From Neobacillus sp. CF12 (GTDB taxonomy: Bacteria > Bacillota > Bacilli > Bacillales > Cytobacillaceae), in the NCBI RefSeq assembly GCF_030348765.1, contig NZ_JAUCEU010000007.1, positions 3,903,501-3,967,500 on the forward strand: a stretch of DNA of 64,000 nucleotides, written 5' to 3'. Position numbers and translations under genes: made by a program. The notes beneath the pieces were generated by a model. It did no database searches and was not told where the DNA came from. It was given only the letters and a program-made list of their open reading frames with translations. This document shows positions 19,416-27,589 of this stretch, piece after piece; position 1 is the first letter of the stretch; the number at the start of each line of letters is the position of its first letter.

Positions 19416-21224
19416 TTACATTTTAACCTTTTGCTGTTCGGCTTCAAGTTTAAATTGGTGGCGGAGTTTCGGCTTTAAGGCATGTTTAATTTTTCCTACA
19501 TGCTCTTCATAAAGCTGTTCTAAACCGACTAATGCTAGGGAGAAGAAGTTTGCATAATTTTTTTGAACTTCCCACTTTAACTCGTTCTTCCCACAGATAC
19601 TATATTTATTTAACTCTTCAATTTCCTTTTGTATTAAATCTAATTCAGCTTTCTGCTCTTCTTCAGCTAGTGAAAGAACATAATCAATCTTTTCAATATA
19701 GGCTTGTGACTTTTCAATCTTTCCTTTGATTTCATCGTAGCCAGCCTGGTCAATCAGATCGTATTTTATTTTAAACGCATTAAGCTTTTGAGCCGAATCA
19801 TAGGTTGATCTTACGATGTCATCCCGTGTCATTTGTGTCGTTTCATAGCTGAGCATATGCTTCCATGAAGGCTGCGTGATCGCCTTGCGGTGGTCCTCAA
19901 GGGTATGACAGAATTTCTTAAAACCGTGCAGTTCAGGATTTTCAAATGCTGGGCTTGCTGGGTCAAGGAACGGTGCAAGCGGCGCTACAAAGTAGAAAAG
20001 TCTTGGGTCTTTATTACATGCCAGGTGGATTTCTTCACAAAAATCAATGTTTTCAATGGCACTTTGATAGGTTTGACTTGGTATTCCAGTCATAAAGAAT
20101 AAATCAATTTTCTTAGCGCCATGTTTTAAGGCAAAATTAAGCGTTTCAATTACTTTTGGATTTGTACAGTTAAACTTGCCGTTATAGCGTCTAATTTTTT
20201 CATCATGTGTTTCAAGGGTAATCTCAATGCTATATTTTGCACAGCTATCATTCATCATTTGGAAAAATTCTTCGCCTGCATATTGAAACAATTCAAAGAC
20301 AATTTCATTTTTAAGATTAAGCTTTTTAAGACGGCTGAAGAACTCTTTTACATACTCACGACCGCCTTGGCGCAAGTCATGAAGGATAAAGATCGGTGCC
20401 CGGCTGAAGCGAGAAATAAACTGAATGTCGTCGATAAGTTTTTCCGGTGAACGTAATGCGAGAGAACTCCTTCCACAGTTTTGGTCATAGGCATCCTTGG
20501 AACCGCCGCAAATCAGACAGTTTTGCGAACAGCCTCTTGCTGTTAGTAAAGCGGTGTTAGGATATTCAAGCCAGCCTTTGTATGGCAGCGGGTCTAGAAA
20601 GTTACGGTATTTAAACACAGAACGGACTGTATAGCGATAGCCCGGTACGTCAAGATCATCTAAATCCGTTGGTACATAGGTGATCGGGTTATAGCCAACT
20701 TCGCTGCCTTTCTTCCATGTTAAGTTTGGAATGTCTGCATAGTGAGTATTTCCAAGTTCCAATTTATTCATCAACAGAAGCATAAGCTTTTCCGTTGAGT
20801 CACCGCGCATAACGAAATCAATAAATGGATAGTCAATTAACTCTTTATGATAATAGGTTGCTGATAAACCTCCGAAGATCATCGGTGTATCAGGATGAAG
20901 CCTTTTTACAATTTTAGCTAGTTCAATACTGCCGTGTGCATGCGGCAACCAATGAAGGTCAATCCCGAAAGCACGGGTTTTGATTTTTTTTAGCTTTTTT
21001 TCTACATCAAATTTCTCACTCATCAGCATGCGGTTGGCAATGTTGATAATTTTAACACGAAGTCCGTACCGTTCTAAATAATCAGCAATACTTGTTAACC
21101 CAATTGGATACATTTCAAATACGGGTGATGATGGTACAACATCGCTAATCGGACCTGCAAGCAGGGAGTTTTTTCGAAAGTCATAAACACTTGGTGCGTG
21201 TAAAAGGACCAAATCATATTTCAT
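19416..21224 (-). CDS. B12-binding domain radical SAM protein
   Basis: The 602-residue protein has an N-terminal cobalamin-binding-like domain (residues 1-150, with the IGLTSIADYLE and MIFGGLSATYYH segments). A radical SAM core follows with the cluster motif CSQNCLIC (Cys232, 236, 239). The C-terminal third is charged and helical. ATG 21224 is chosen for its AAGGGTGG site. Class B radical SAM enzymes methylate or rearrange unreactive carbons; the substrate is unknown and no partner genes are adjacent. It is transcribed alone, convergent with liv. Confidence 0.85.
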   Translation of the reverse strand: MKYDLVLLHAPSVYDFRKNSLLAGPISDVVPSSPVFEMYPIGLTSIADYLERYGLRVKIINIANRMLMSEKFDVEKKLKKIKTRAFGIDLHWLPHAHGSIELAKIVKRLHPDTPMIFGGLSATYYHKELIDYPFIDFVMRGDSTEKLMLLLMNKLELGNTHYADIPNLTWKKGSEVGYNPITYVPTDLDDLDVPGYRYTVRSVFKYRNFLDPLPYKGWLEYPNTALLTARGCSQNCLICGGSKDAYDQNCGRSSLALRSPEKLIDDIQFISRFSRAPIFILHDLRQGGREYVKEFFSRLKKLNLKNEIVFELFQYAGEEFFQMMNDSCAKYSIEITLETHDEKIRRYNGKFNCTNPKVIETLNFALKHGAKKIDLFFMTGIPSQTYQSAIENIDFCEEIHLACNKDPRLFYFVAPLAPFLDPASPAFENPELHGFKKFCHTLEDHRKAITQPSWKHMLSYETTQMTRDDIVRSTYDSAQKLNAFKIKYDLIDQAGYDEIKGKIEKSQAYIEKIDYVLSLAEEEQKAELDLIQKEIEELNKYSICGKNELKWEVQKNYANFFSLALVGLEQLYEEHVGKIKHALKPKLRHQFKLEAEQQKVKM

Positions 21225-21444
21225 ATAAGCCACCCTTTTCGGTTTATTAATAGTTATATTTTTAATTGTGAATAATTTCACATATTCACTTTGAATTAAT
21301 CGTGGCAAAGTGATTAACCTAATAAGTTCATCCCACTTTGCTTTCTGTAATTATTTTCTAACTACCTTTATTTTAATATAATGAAGGATTAATAGAGTGA
21401 CAAACGGGTGACAACAATGTGGAGATTCCGTGGAAGCTTTCTTT

Positions 21445-21473
21445 AACCTATATAGTCTTATGTGCATAGTTTA
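21445..21473 (+). promoter_or_regulatory. Sigma-K-like promoter
   Basis: An AC element (AACC, 21445-21448) stands 17 bp before CATAGTTTA (21465-21473), matching the late mother-cell pattern AC-N16/17-CATANNNTA. It lies 31 bp before the next gene. It supports expression during spore coat formation. Confidence 0.5.
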
Positions 21474-21503
21474 AAAGGAATACACATATAAGGAGGAAAT
21501 GTC

Positions 21504-21914
21504 ATGTATTATAATGGTTATCCTAATTATTACGGATTGTCACCAAATTTAGAACCAAGTGAGTTGTCTCGATTCGGGGGAGGACAACCGCCAGGATTTC
21601 AACCCCCGCCTTTTGGTGGAGGGCAGCAAGGATTCCCTCCTTTTGGGGGAGGACCACAACAAGGTGGGGCACCACAGTCACCGCCACCATCTTATACGCC
21701 ACAAGAATCACCCTCTTTATACGCAGTTGACCCTGGAGCCATTAGAGGCTGCCTTTACCGCTATACCTATATTTGGCTAAACAATGGCAGCAGTTTCTGG
21801 TTTTATCCAACATATGTTGGACGAGATTCAATTGCTGGATATCGTTGGAGAGGATTCCGCTGGGTATATTACGGAACCGATCTAAGAAGAATACGATCCT
21901 TTAGATGTTCATAG
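21504..21914 (+). CDS. Small Gly/Pro/Gln-rich protein, possible spore coat component
   Basis: The 136-residue protein has an N-terminal low-complexity half (PPGFQPPPFGGGQQGFPPFGG type) rich in Gly, Pro and Gln, resembling the sticky tails of coat proteins such as GerQ. The C-terminal 65 residues are conserved-looking and aromatic: GCLYRYTYIWLNNGSSFWFYP and YRWRGFRWVYYGTDL. There is no signal peptide. AAGGAGG lies before the ATG. A sigma-K-like promoter lies upstream and a terminator downstream. I do not recognise the family; a coat role is inference. Confidence 0.6.
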   Translation: MYYNGYPNYYGLSPNLEPSELSRFGGGQPPGFQPPPFGGGQQGFPPFGGGPQQGGAPQSPPPSYTPQESPSLYAVDPGAIRGCLYRYTYIWLNNGSSFWFYPTYVGRDSIAGYRWRGFRWVYYGTDLRRIRSFRCS

Positions 21915-21924
21915 ATACAAAACA

Positions 21925-21962
21925 AAGGGTAAGGAACCTATCATTCCTTCCCTTATTTTTTA
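21925..21962 (+). terminator. Terminator after the Gly/Pro-rich gene
   Basis: An imperfect GC-containing stem (AAGGGTAAGGAA with TTCCTTCCCTT) is followed by ATTTTTTA. Confidence 0.7.
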
Positions 21963-22010
21963 TGTTGAACGGAGAAAGTTGCTATAATAATGGTAAAAAG
22001 GATGAAGAAA

Positions 22011-22488
22011 ATGGCGAAGGTCAAAACGAATGCAATTCGGATACTAGATAGTAAAAAGATACCTTACGAGGTACTTACATACGATAACCAAGATGGAAAA
22101 ATTGATGGTGTTTCTGTCGCCGCCAAGATTGGCAGAGAGGCCCGTGAGGTATACAAGACGCTGGTCGCCCAAGGGAGCGAGTAAGAGCATTTATGTCTAT
22201 GTAATACCGGTTGAGGCAGAACTAGATCTGAAAAAGGCAGCCAAGGCAGCTGGTGAAAAGAATGTAGAGATGATTCCGGTAAAGGATATTTTGAAATGGA
22301 CGGGATATATCCGCGGAGGCTGCTCACCGATAGGGATGAAAAAGGAATATAAAACATTTATTGATGAAAGCTGTTTAGAGGTTGAGAGTATGGTTGTCAG
22401 TGCTGGCAAAATTGGCGTTCAAATCGTGATTGACCCGAAAGTGTTAGTTAATCTGACAAAGGCCCAAACACCTGATGTTAGAAAATAA
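22011..22488 (+). pseudogene. YbaK/EbsC-type Cys-tRNA(Pro) deacylase, frameshifted
   Basis: Two overlapping frames make one YbaK/EbsC-family protein of about 158 residues. The first gives MAKVKTNAIRILDSKKIPYE to YKTLVAQG. The second continues ASKSIYVYVIPVEAELDLKKAA, then KWTGYIRGGCSPIGMKK. They join cleanly if one G is removed from the GGG at 22173-22175. The family hydrolyses mischarged Cys-tRNA(Pro). The ribosome site and both ends are intact, so the lesion is either a recent mutation or a sequence error. Confidence 0.85.
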
Positions 22489-22575
22489 TGTAGTAGGCAT
22501 TCACCTATAAAACGGCATTGCATAGTATATGGTGAAATGTACTTTGCTATGTCACGTAAAGGAGAGTGTTCGCAA

Positions 22576-23688
22576 GTGGCAGGAAAGATAAAAAATTATT
22601 ATGCAGGCGGTAATACTGCTAAAGGATTCCATAACTTGTATGAGTCGAATCTCCAAGGGCTGGAATGTGTTTATATTCTTAAAGGTGGTCCTGGAACAGG
22701 GAAATCATCGCTGATGAAAAAAATAGGCAATGAATGGGTCGAAAAAGGATATGATATCGAATTCCTACATTGTTCTTCAGATAACCATTCAATCGATGGA
22801 GTGATCATTCGCGGTTTAAAGGTAGGAATCGTTGATGGAACGGCTCCACATGTAATCGAACCCAATGCTCCAGGAGCGGTAGAACAATATATTAATTTGG
22901 GTGAGGCGTGGGACGCAAAAGCCCTTGCTGTTGAGAAAAAGAACATTGAACGGTTAACAAAACAAATTAGTGCATCCTATAATTTAGCCTACTCTACCTT
23001 TAAACAGGCGTTGGATGTTCATGATGATTGGGAGAAAATTTATATTGAAAACATGGATTTTGAAAAAGCTGACCAACTGACCAATAAATTAATTCAATCT
23101 TTTTTTGGCAAGCTTAAAATAAATAAGCAATCCGATATCCGCCACCGATTCTTAGGGGCAGCGACACCAAAGGGAGCCGTTGATTTTGTCCCAAATTTAA
23201 CGGAAGATATTGAAAAACGTTATTTTATTAAGGGACGCCCTGGTTCTGGAAAATCAACAATGTTAAAGAAGATCGCAGCTGCTGCAGAAGCAAGAGGGAT
23301 TGATACAGAGGTTTATCACTGCGGATTTGACCCTAACAGCCTCGATATGGTTATTTTTAGAGAGCTAGGCATTGCTATCTTTGATAGTACCGCTCCACAC
23401 GAGTATTTTCCGAGCCGCGCCGGTGATGAAATCATTGATATGTATGAACTTCTGATTACACCGGGTACAGATGAGATCTATGAAGATAAGATTAAACCAA
23501 TTGCAGCAAGCTACAAAACTAAAATGACGGAAGCTATCTCTTATTTAGCGAGAGCCAAAGAACTTCATGATAAGCTTGAAAGTATTTATGTTTCTGCAAT
23601 GGACTTTTCTATTGTCGAGCATATCCAAGAAAGAATAGCCGAGGAAATCAGACAATTAGAATTTGATACAATTGTTAGCACGCAATAG
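22576..23688 (+). CDS. Tandem P-loop ATPase of unknown function
   Basis: The 370-residue protein has two repeated halves, each with a Walker A motif: GGPGTGKSS near residue 35 and GRPGSGKST near residue 213. Each is followed by a similar block (DIEFLHCSSDNHSIDGVIIRGL versus DTEVYHCGFDPNSLDMVIFREL, then DGTAPH and DSTAPH). It is a Firmicutes family of uncharacterised ATPases that I recognise only by architecture. GTG 22576 is chosen because AAAGGAGAG lies 9 nt upstream; the ATG at 22537 has no site. A terminator follows. Confidence 0.75.
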   Translation: MAGKIKNYYAGGNTAKGFHNLYESNLQGLECVYILKGGPGTGKSSLMKKIGNEWVEKGYDIEFLHCSSDNHSIDGVIIRGLKVGIVDGTAPHVIEPNAPGAVEQYINLGEAWDAKALAVEKKNIERLTKQISASYNLAYSTFKQALDVHDDWEKIYIENMDFEKADQLTNKLIQSFFGKLKINKQSDIRHRFLGAATPKGAVDFVPNLTEDIEKRYFIKGRPGSGKSTMLKKIAAAAEARGIDTEVYHCGFDPNSLDMVIFRELGIAIFDSTAPHEYFPSRAGDEIIDMYELLITPGTDEIYEDKIKPIAASYKTKMTEAISYLARAKELHDKLESIYVSAMDFSIVEHIQERIAEEIRQLEFDTIVSTQ

Positions 23689-23703
23689 TAATAGATATAT
23701 CAG

Positions 23704-23728
23704 CTGTCCCGATTAGGGACAGTTTTTT
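23704..23728 (+). terminator. Terminator after the tandem P-loop gene
   Basis: The stem CTGTCCC/GGGACAG, with a 5-nt loop, is followed by six T residues. Confidence 0.85.
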
Positions 23729-23803
23729 ATGTGATACTTATGTTGTGAGTGGGGAAGATAACGGTAGTGTTCTAAAATATATCTAAAGAAGGAGCTATTT
23801 ATC

Positions 23804-24007
23804 ATGCAAAATTACCCATTTGCATCAAATGACACTGTAGAAGCCAATAATGAAATCAATAAACAATTGGAAGATGGAAAGGTCCATGCTCCTGTTCAAG
23901 CGCAATCTGAAGCAGAAAAAGCAAACCTAGAATTACAGGAGCAGTTCAATAGTGAAGAACAAAAAGACATACGTACTTCTCCTGCAGCAATTTCCACTCC
24001 TCAATAG
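23804..24007 (+). CDS. Small hydrophilic hypothetical protein
   Basis: This 67-residue, Gln/Glu/Asn-rich, acidic protein (MQNYPFASNDTVEANNEINKQ...) has no signal peptide and no Cys. AAGGAG lies at good spacing before the ATG. It is convergent with the SASP-like gene and shares its terminator. Its composition suits a small spore-associated or stress protein, but I do not recognise a family. Confidence 0.6.
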   Translation: MQNYPFASNDTVEANNEINKQLEDGKVHAPVQAQSEAEKANLELQEQFNSEEQKDIRTSPAAISTPQ

Positions 24008-24016
24008 ATTGAAATA

Positions 24017-24050
24017 AAGTCGGCTTCCCTAATTGGAAAGCCGGCTTTTC
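24017..24050. terminator. Terminator between small convergent genes
   Basis: The stem GTCGGCTT/AAGCCGGC (24019-24026 with 24038-24045) is followed by TTTT. Confidence 0.75.
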
Positions 24051-24052
24051 GC

Positions 24053-24220
24053 TTATTTCGGGTTCGTCTTGCTTTTCTGACTTTTATTGTGCTTATTTCC
24101 CTTGCTATTATCACCGCTGACAAACTCAGTTGCGAATTCCGCTTCAGCATATTTTGACTCAGCACGATCGGCTTGCGGCGAATTTTGATTTTGACTGCCC
24201 TTATTAACCTTTTTCGTCAT
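24053..24220 (-). CDS. Gamma-type small acid-soluble spore protein-like
   Basis: The 55-residue, Lys/Asn/Gln/Ser-rich protein carries AEAEFATEFVSG (residues 31-42), which resembles the EFATEFASE repeat of gamma-type SASPs, the amino-acid reserve proteins cleaved by GPR on germination. It has one repeat instead of the usual two or three. ATG 24220 follows AAAGGAG. A forespore-type promoter lies upstream, supporting the call. Confidence 0.65.
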   Translation of the reverse strand: MTKKVNKGSQNQNSPQADRAESKYAEAEFATEFVSGDNSKGNKHNKSQKSKTNPK

Positions 24221-24252
24221 ATCATCTTCTCCTTTCATCTTTTAGTACAGTT

Positions 24253-24281
24253 TAGTTTGGCATTTATGAAATTCTTTATAC
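24253..24281 (-). promoter_or_regulatory. Sigma-G-like promoter of the SASP-like gene
   Basis: On the minus strand GTATA (24277-24281) is followed after 17 bp by CAAACTA (24253-24259), close to forespore sigma-G promoters (GHATR, then CATNCTA-like). The -10 lies 33 bp before the start codon. Confidence 0.5.
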
Positions 24282-24348
24282 ATTTTAATAGAGGGGTTCA
24301 AAGAGATGTAGCGAATTGTAATAATGGAATCTAGCAATCTAGTAAATC

Positions 24349-24384
24349 AAAAAGCATCCTTCAGTTTTAAGAAGAATGCTTTGT
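24349..24384 (-). terminator. Terminator of the propeller-cytochrome c gene
   Basis: An AAAGCATCCTTC/GAAGAATGCTTT stem with one mismatch lies just past the stop on the minus strand. The following sequence is A-rich on the plus strand (U-rich transcript). Confidence 0.65.
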
Positions 24385-24390
24385 AATGGA

Positions 24391-25842
24391 TTATTTCTTT
24401 TCCGATAACCATGTAGCCAAGATTTTTGCGTTCGTTTCATCAACAAGTCCGCCTGGCATCATGCCTTTACCATCTTGAATTCGTGTAAGGATTTCCTTTT
24501 TGGATAGCTGACTTCCGATTGTTGTTAAACTAGGACCGGCATTCCCTTCAAGCTTTTCACCATGACAAGAGGCACAGTTCTCTTTATAGACAACTTCTCC
24601 TGCTTCTGCAACGGAATGGGTTCCTTGCGAGTGAACTTCTTCGCTGCTTAAAGATACTTCGTCGATTAAAGCGGAATAAGGGACAAATTGAATTTCATGC
24701 GGTACACCCTCTGCAGGGATTTCGGTAATTAATTCCCCAGTCTCTGTGTCCCAAATTTGAACACCTGAAACTGCCTCACCGCCAAGTTTATATGGATAAC
24801 GCTTATCCATTCCATGATTTAATGTCCAAAGCTCCTTGCCATCTGGGCTTATGCCAGTGTGGGCAGGAATCGTCGTACCGGTTGACTCCCAAAGTTTTTC
24901 ATAGGTTTTTGTATTAAGTTTGAATATTTTGTTACCACCAGTCGTTACATAAGCAAACTTTCCATCTGGACTAAGGGATATGTGAATAGGACCGCCTTCA
25001 AAAGAAATCCGCTTTGTGATTTCAAGTGTGGCAACATCAATGATGACAACTTCTTTTGTACCGCCAACTGCTGTCCATACTGACTTTCCGTCAGGTGTAA
25101 GGTTTACACCGTGGAGGCTGCCACCAACAGGAATGTCTTTTACAATTTTATTGCTTTTCCAATCTAGAACGGCTACCTTATCTTCTTTATCAATACTAAT
25201 AAAGAGATACGGTGAGTCAATGGCTTTTCCATCCCAGTACATAGATGGAGAGATATAATCTGTTCCCTCGCCAGTAGGAATGTCGGCTATTTTTTTATGC
25301 GAATGGACATCCACAACTGAAACGGTACCGCCGTATTGATTTGCTACATAAAGATACTTATCATCAGGTGAGAGTGCCGAGTGGTGTCCTCCTTTTCCAA
25401 CTGGAACTCTCCATAATTCTTTAAACGTAATAGGGTCAAGTGCGATGGCATAGGAAGTGTCATCGTATTCAAACCAATCGACGGTAAACATTGTTTTAAA
25501 GTCTTTTGTAAAAGTAACAGCATGGGTATCATGAAGGTTAGGATACAATTGTTGTGTTCTTTCGTTCTTCGGCCCTTCGATATCAATGGCTGTTAGCATT
25601 TTATGATATTTTGCATCAATCACCCAGATTTTATTGCTAGAGCCGCCGCCTACATATGCTAGACTTTCACTGCCTAGTTTTCCGCCGGCAAGTTTTTCAT
25701 CAAAACTAAGCTCCTCTGTTTTCGGGGCCGCAGTTTTTTCTTTTGTAGCAGCTGCTTCTTTTTGAGCACATCCGCTAATTAAAAGTGCAGAGAGAATAGC
25801 GGTTGCCATTCCAGCTGAGACTAATGTCTTTCGTTTTACCAT
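24391..25842 (-). CDS. Lipoprotein with beta-propeller and cytochrome c domain
   Basis: The 483-residue protein has a lipoprotein signal (SGCAQK). A seven-bladed YVTN/cytochrome d1-like propeller follows at about residues 40-390 (repeats like LSPDDKYLYVANQYGGTVSVVD and LTPDGKSVWTAVGGTKEVVIID). It ends with one class I cytochrome c domain with CASCH at 423-427 and a Met ligand in GMMPGG. ATG 25842 follows GGAGG; the longer upstream frame has no site. It is an extracytoplasmic redox protein. Similarity of layout to NirN/NirF-type d1 proteins suggests a link to nitrogen-oxide respiration, which the nearby nos cluster would suit, but this is inference. Confidence 0.8.
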   Translation of the reverse strand: MVKRKTLVSAGMATAILSALLISGCAQKEAAATKEKTAAPKTEELSFDEKLAGGKLGSESLAYVGGGSSNKIWVIDAKYHKMLTAIDIEGPKNERTQQLYPNLHDTHAVTFTKDFKTMFTVDWFEYDDTSYAIALDPITFKELWRVPVGKGGHHSALSPDDKYLYVANQYGGTVSVVDVHSHKKIADIPTGEGTDYISPSMYWDGKAIDSPYLFISIDKEDKVAVLDWKSNKIVKDIPVGGSLHGVNLTPDGKSVWTAVGGTKEVVIIDVATLEITKRISFEGGPIHISLSPDGKFAYVTTGGNKIFKLNTKTYEKLWESTGTTIPAHTGISPDGKELWTLNHGMDKRYPYKLGGEAVSGVQIWDTETGELITEIPAEGVPHEIQFVPYSALIDEVSLSSEEVHSQGTHSVAEAGEVVYKENCASCHGEKLEGNAGPSLTTIGSQLSKKEILTRIQDGKGMMPGGLVDETNAKILATWLSEKK

Positions 25843-25982
25843 TATTTTTTCCTCCAATGATTCGTGATAGAGTAAATATAGAGAGAAAATATATAGATGA
25901 TATGAAGAAAAAGGGTCTAATTTATGACAGTTAAGTATGAGGAGAATGTTATAATATTCCAAATGGAGAGGAGCGGAAAGGG

Positions 25983-26648
25983 ATGAGTCATGAAATAGAG
26001 GTAGTAACAACATTGTTTGAAGGAAACCGAAATGAAGAAAATTCTGGTCCTATGAAAAAGTATATGAAAGACCATTTTCCCTTCTTAGGGATTAAGTCGC
26101 CACTTCGAAAGGAACTTGAAAAGCAATTTTTTAAAGAGACAGAGATTTTGAAAAGACCTTTTAACCAGGATTTTGTGATTAGTCTATGGGAAAAGGATGA
26201 AAGAGAATATCAATATACAGCGATTACATATACGGGAAAATTCATCAAGAAATTGCCAAAGGATGTTATTCAATTTTTGGGAGGATTAATCACGACAAAA
26301 TCCTGGTGGGATAGTGTCGATTCAATTGCGCCTTTAGCAGGGGAACTGGCTAAGAAGTATCCTGAACTAATCAATGAGAATATTAATCAGTGGTCTGTTG
26401 ATGATAACTTCTGGCTAAAGAGAACTTCGATTCTTTTTCAATTAAAATATAAGGATCAAACCAATGAAGCGTTACTGTATGATTACATCGTGAAGAATGC
26501 TGATAGCAAGGAATTTTTCATTCAAAAAGCCATCGGCTGGGCTTTAAGGGAGTACTCGAAAACAAACCCGGTGTCTGTTAAAGAGTTTATTAGGGACAAC
26601 CAGCTTGCTCCGTTAAGTATAAGAGAAGGAAGTAAGTATCTTTCATGA
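25983..26648 (+). CDS. AlkD-like DNA alkylation repair glycosylase
   Basis: The 221-residue, all-helical HEAT-like protein matches the AlkD family: GIKSPLRKELEKQF, WEKDEREYQYTAI, TKSWWDSVDSIAP and FIQKAIGWALREYSKT. AlkD enzymes excise 3- and 7-alkylpurines from DNA. The WWDSVD and WALREY segments carry the conserved aromatic and acidic residues. A GGAGAGGAG stretch lies upstream. It is divergent from the cytochrome lipoprotein gene. Confidence 0.85.
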   Translation: MSHEIEVVTTLFEGNRNEENSGPMKKYMKDHFPFLGIKSPLRKELEKQFFKETEILKRPFNQDFVISLWEKDEREYQYTAITYTGKFIKKLPKDVIQFLGGLITTKSWWDSVDSIAPLAGELAKKYPELINENINQWSVDDNFWLKRTSILFQLKYKDQTNEALLYDYIVKNADSKEFFIQKAIGWALREYSKTNPVSVKEFIRDNQLAPLSIREGSKYLS

Positions 26649-26720
26649 GCAAAATGGTGAAAATGTCTAGTGGTATCATGTTAGAATGGCAATAACTTAA
26701 AAGGAAAATAGGTGGACAAC

Positions 26721-27575
26721 ATGATTAAGTGTATTGCAACAGATATGGATGGAACATTATTAAACTCCGTTCAACAAATAAGTCAGGAAAACAAAGAGGC
26801 TATTTTAAAAGCACAAGCACAGGGAATTGAAGTGGTCGTGGCTACTGGCAGGTCTTATCAGGAAGCACGCTATGTCTTGGATGCTGTCGGATTACAATGT
26901 CCCGTTATCGGTGTCAATGGTGCTGAGGTTCGGGCAAAAGATGGTGAAGTGCTAGCGACTGTTCCAATTGATAAAAAAATCGCGAGAAAAGCTGCAGAGA
27001 AACTGACGGAGAGCGATGTCTATTTTGAAGCTTACACAAACAAAGGTACATACAGTGTAGATCTAGAAAAGGCAGTTTCAATTCTTGTTGATATTGTGGT
27101 CAGCGCCAATCCAGATGTCAATCAAGAAGAAGTGATTCACGCTGCAGGAGCTAGAGTTAGAGATGGCTTAGTTCATCCTATTGAAAGCTATGACCTTCTC
27201 TTTGCGAATGAGGAAGTTCAATTATATAAATTTTTAGCATTCTCCTTTGATTCCGAGAGGCTGGAGGCTGTATCTACCGTTCTTCATGACTTAGGTGACC
27301 TCAGTATTTCCAGCTCGGGGCATGAGAATCTCGAAATTACGAATAAGAACGCACAAAAGGGAATAGCACTTGAAGCATTTGTAAAAGCAAGAGGAATTGA
27401 ATTGGCAGAGACAATGGCGGTCGGCGATAGTTTTAATGACGTTTCGATGCTAGAAAGAGTCGGCAGAGCCGTTGCAATGGGGAATGCTGCCTATGAAATT
27501 AAATCTCTTTGTGATGTGATTACGGCAACCAATGATGAACATGGAGTAGGCAAGGCAATAGTGGAAGTGTTATAG
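26721..27575 (+). CDS. Cof-type HAD-IIB phosphatase
   Basis: The 284-residue protein has HAD motif I DMDGTLLNS (residues 8-16), motif II VVVATGRS, and the closing GDSFNDVSMLE with the metal-binding aspartates. It has a C2B cap. Members dephosphorylate sugar phosphates, FMN or cofactor precursors. Specificity cannot be read from sequence. ATG 26721 follows AGGTGG. Confidence 0.88.
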   Translation: MIKCIATDMDGTLLNSVQQISQENKEAILKAQAQGIEVVVATGRSYQEARYVLDAVGLQCPVIGVNGAEVRAKDGEVLATVPIDKKIARKAAEKLTESDVYFEAYTNKGTYSVDLEKAVSILVDIVVSANPDVNQEEVIHAAGARVRDGLVHPIESYDLLFANEEVQLYKFLAFSFDSERLEAVSTVLHDLGDLSISSSGHENLEITNKNAQKGIALEAFVKARGIELAETMAVGDSFNDVSMLERVGRAVAMGNAAYEIKSLCDVITATNDEHGVGKAIVEVL

Positions 27576-27589
27576 GAAGGAAGAGATAA

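Noticed and set aside
21965-21988. TTGAAC ... TATAAT as a promoter for the YbaK/EbsC-type gene
   Set aside because: The spacing is only 12 bp. A weaker TTATGT at 17 bp is not convincing.
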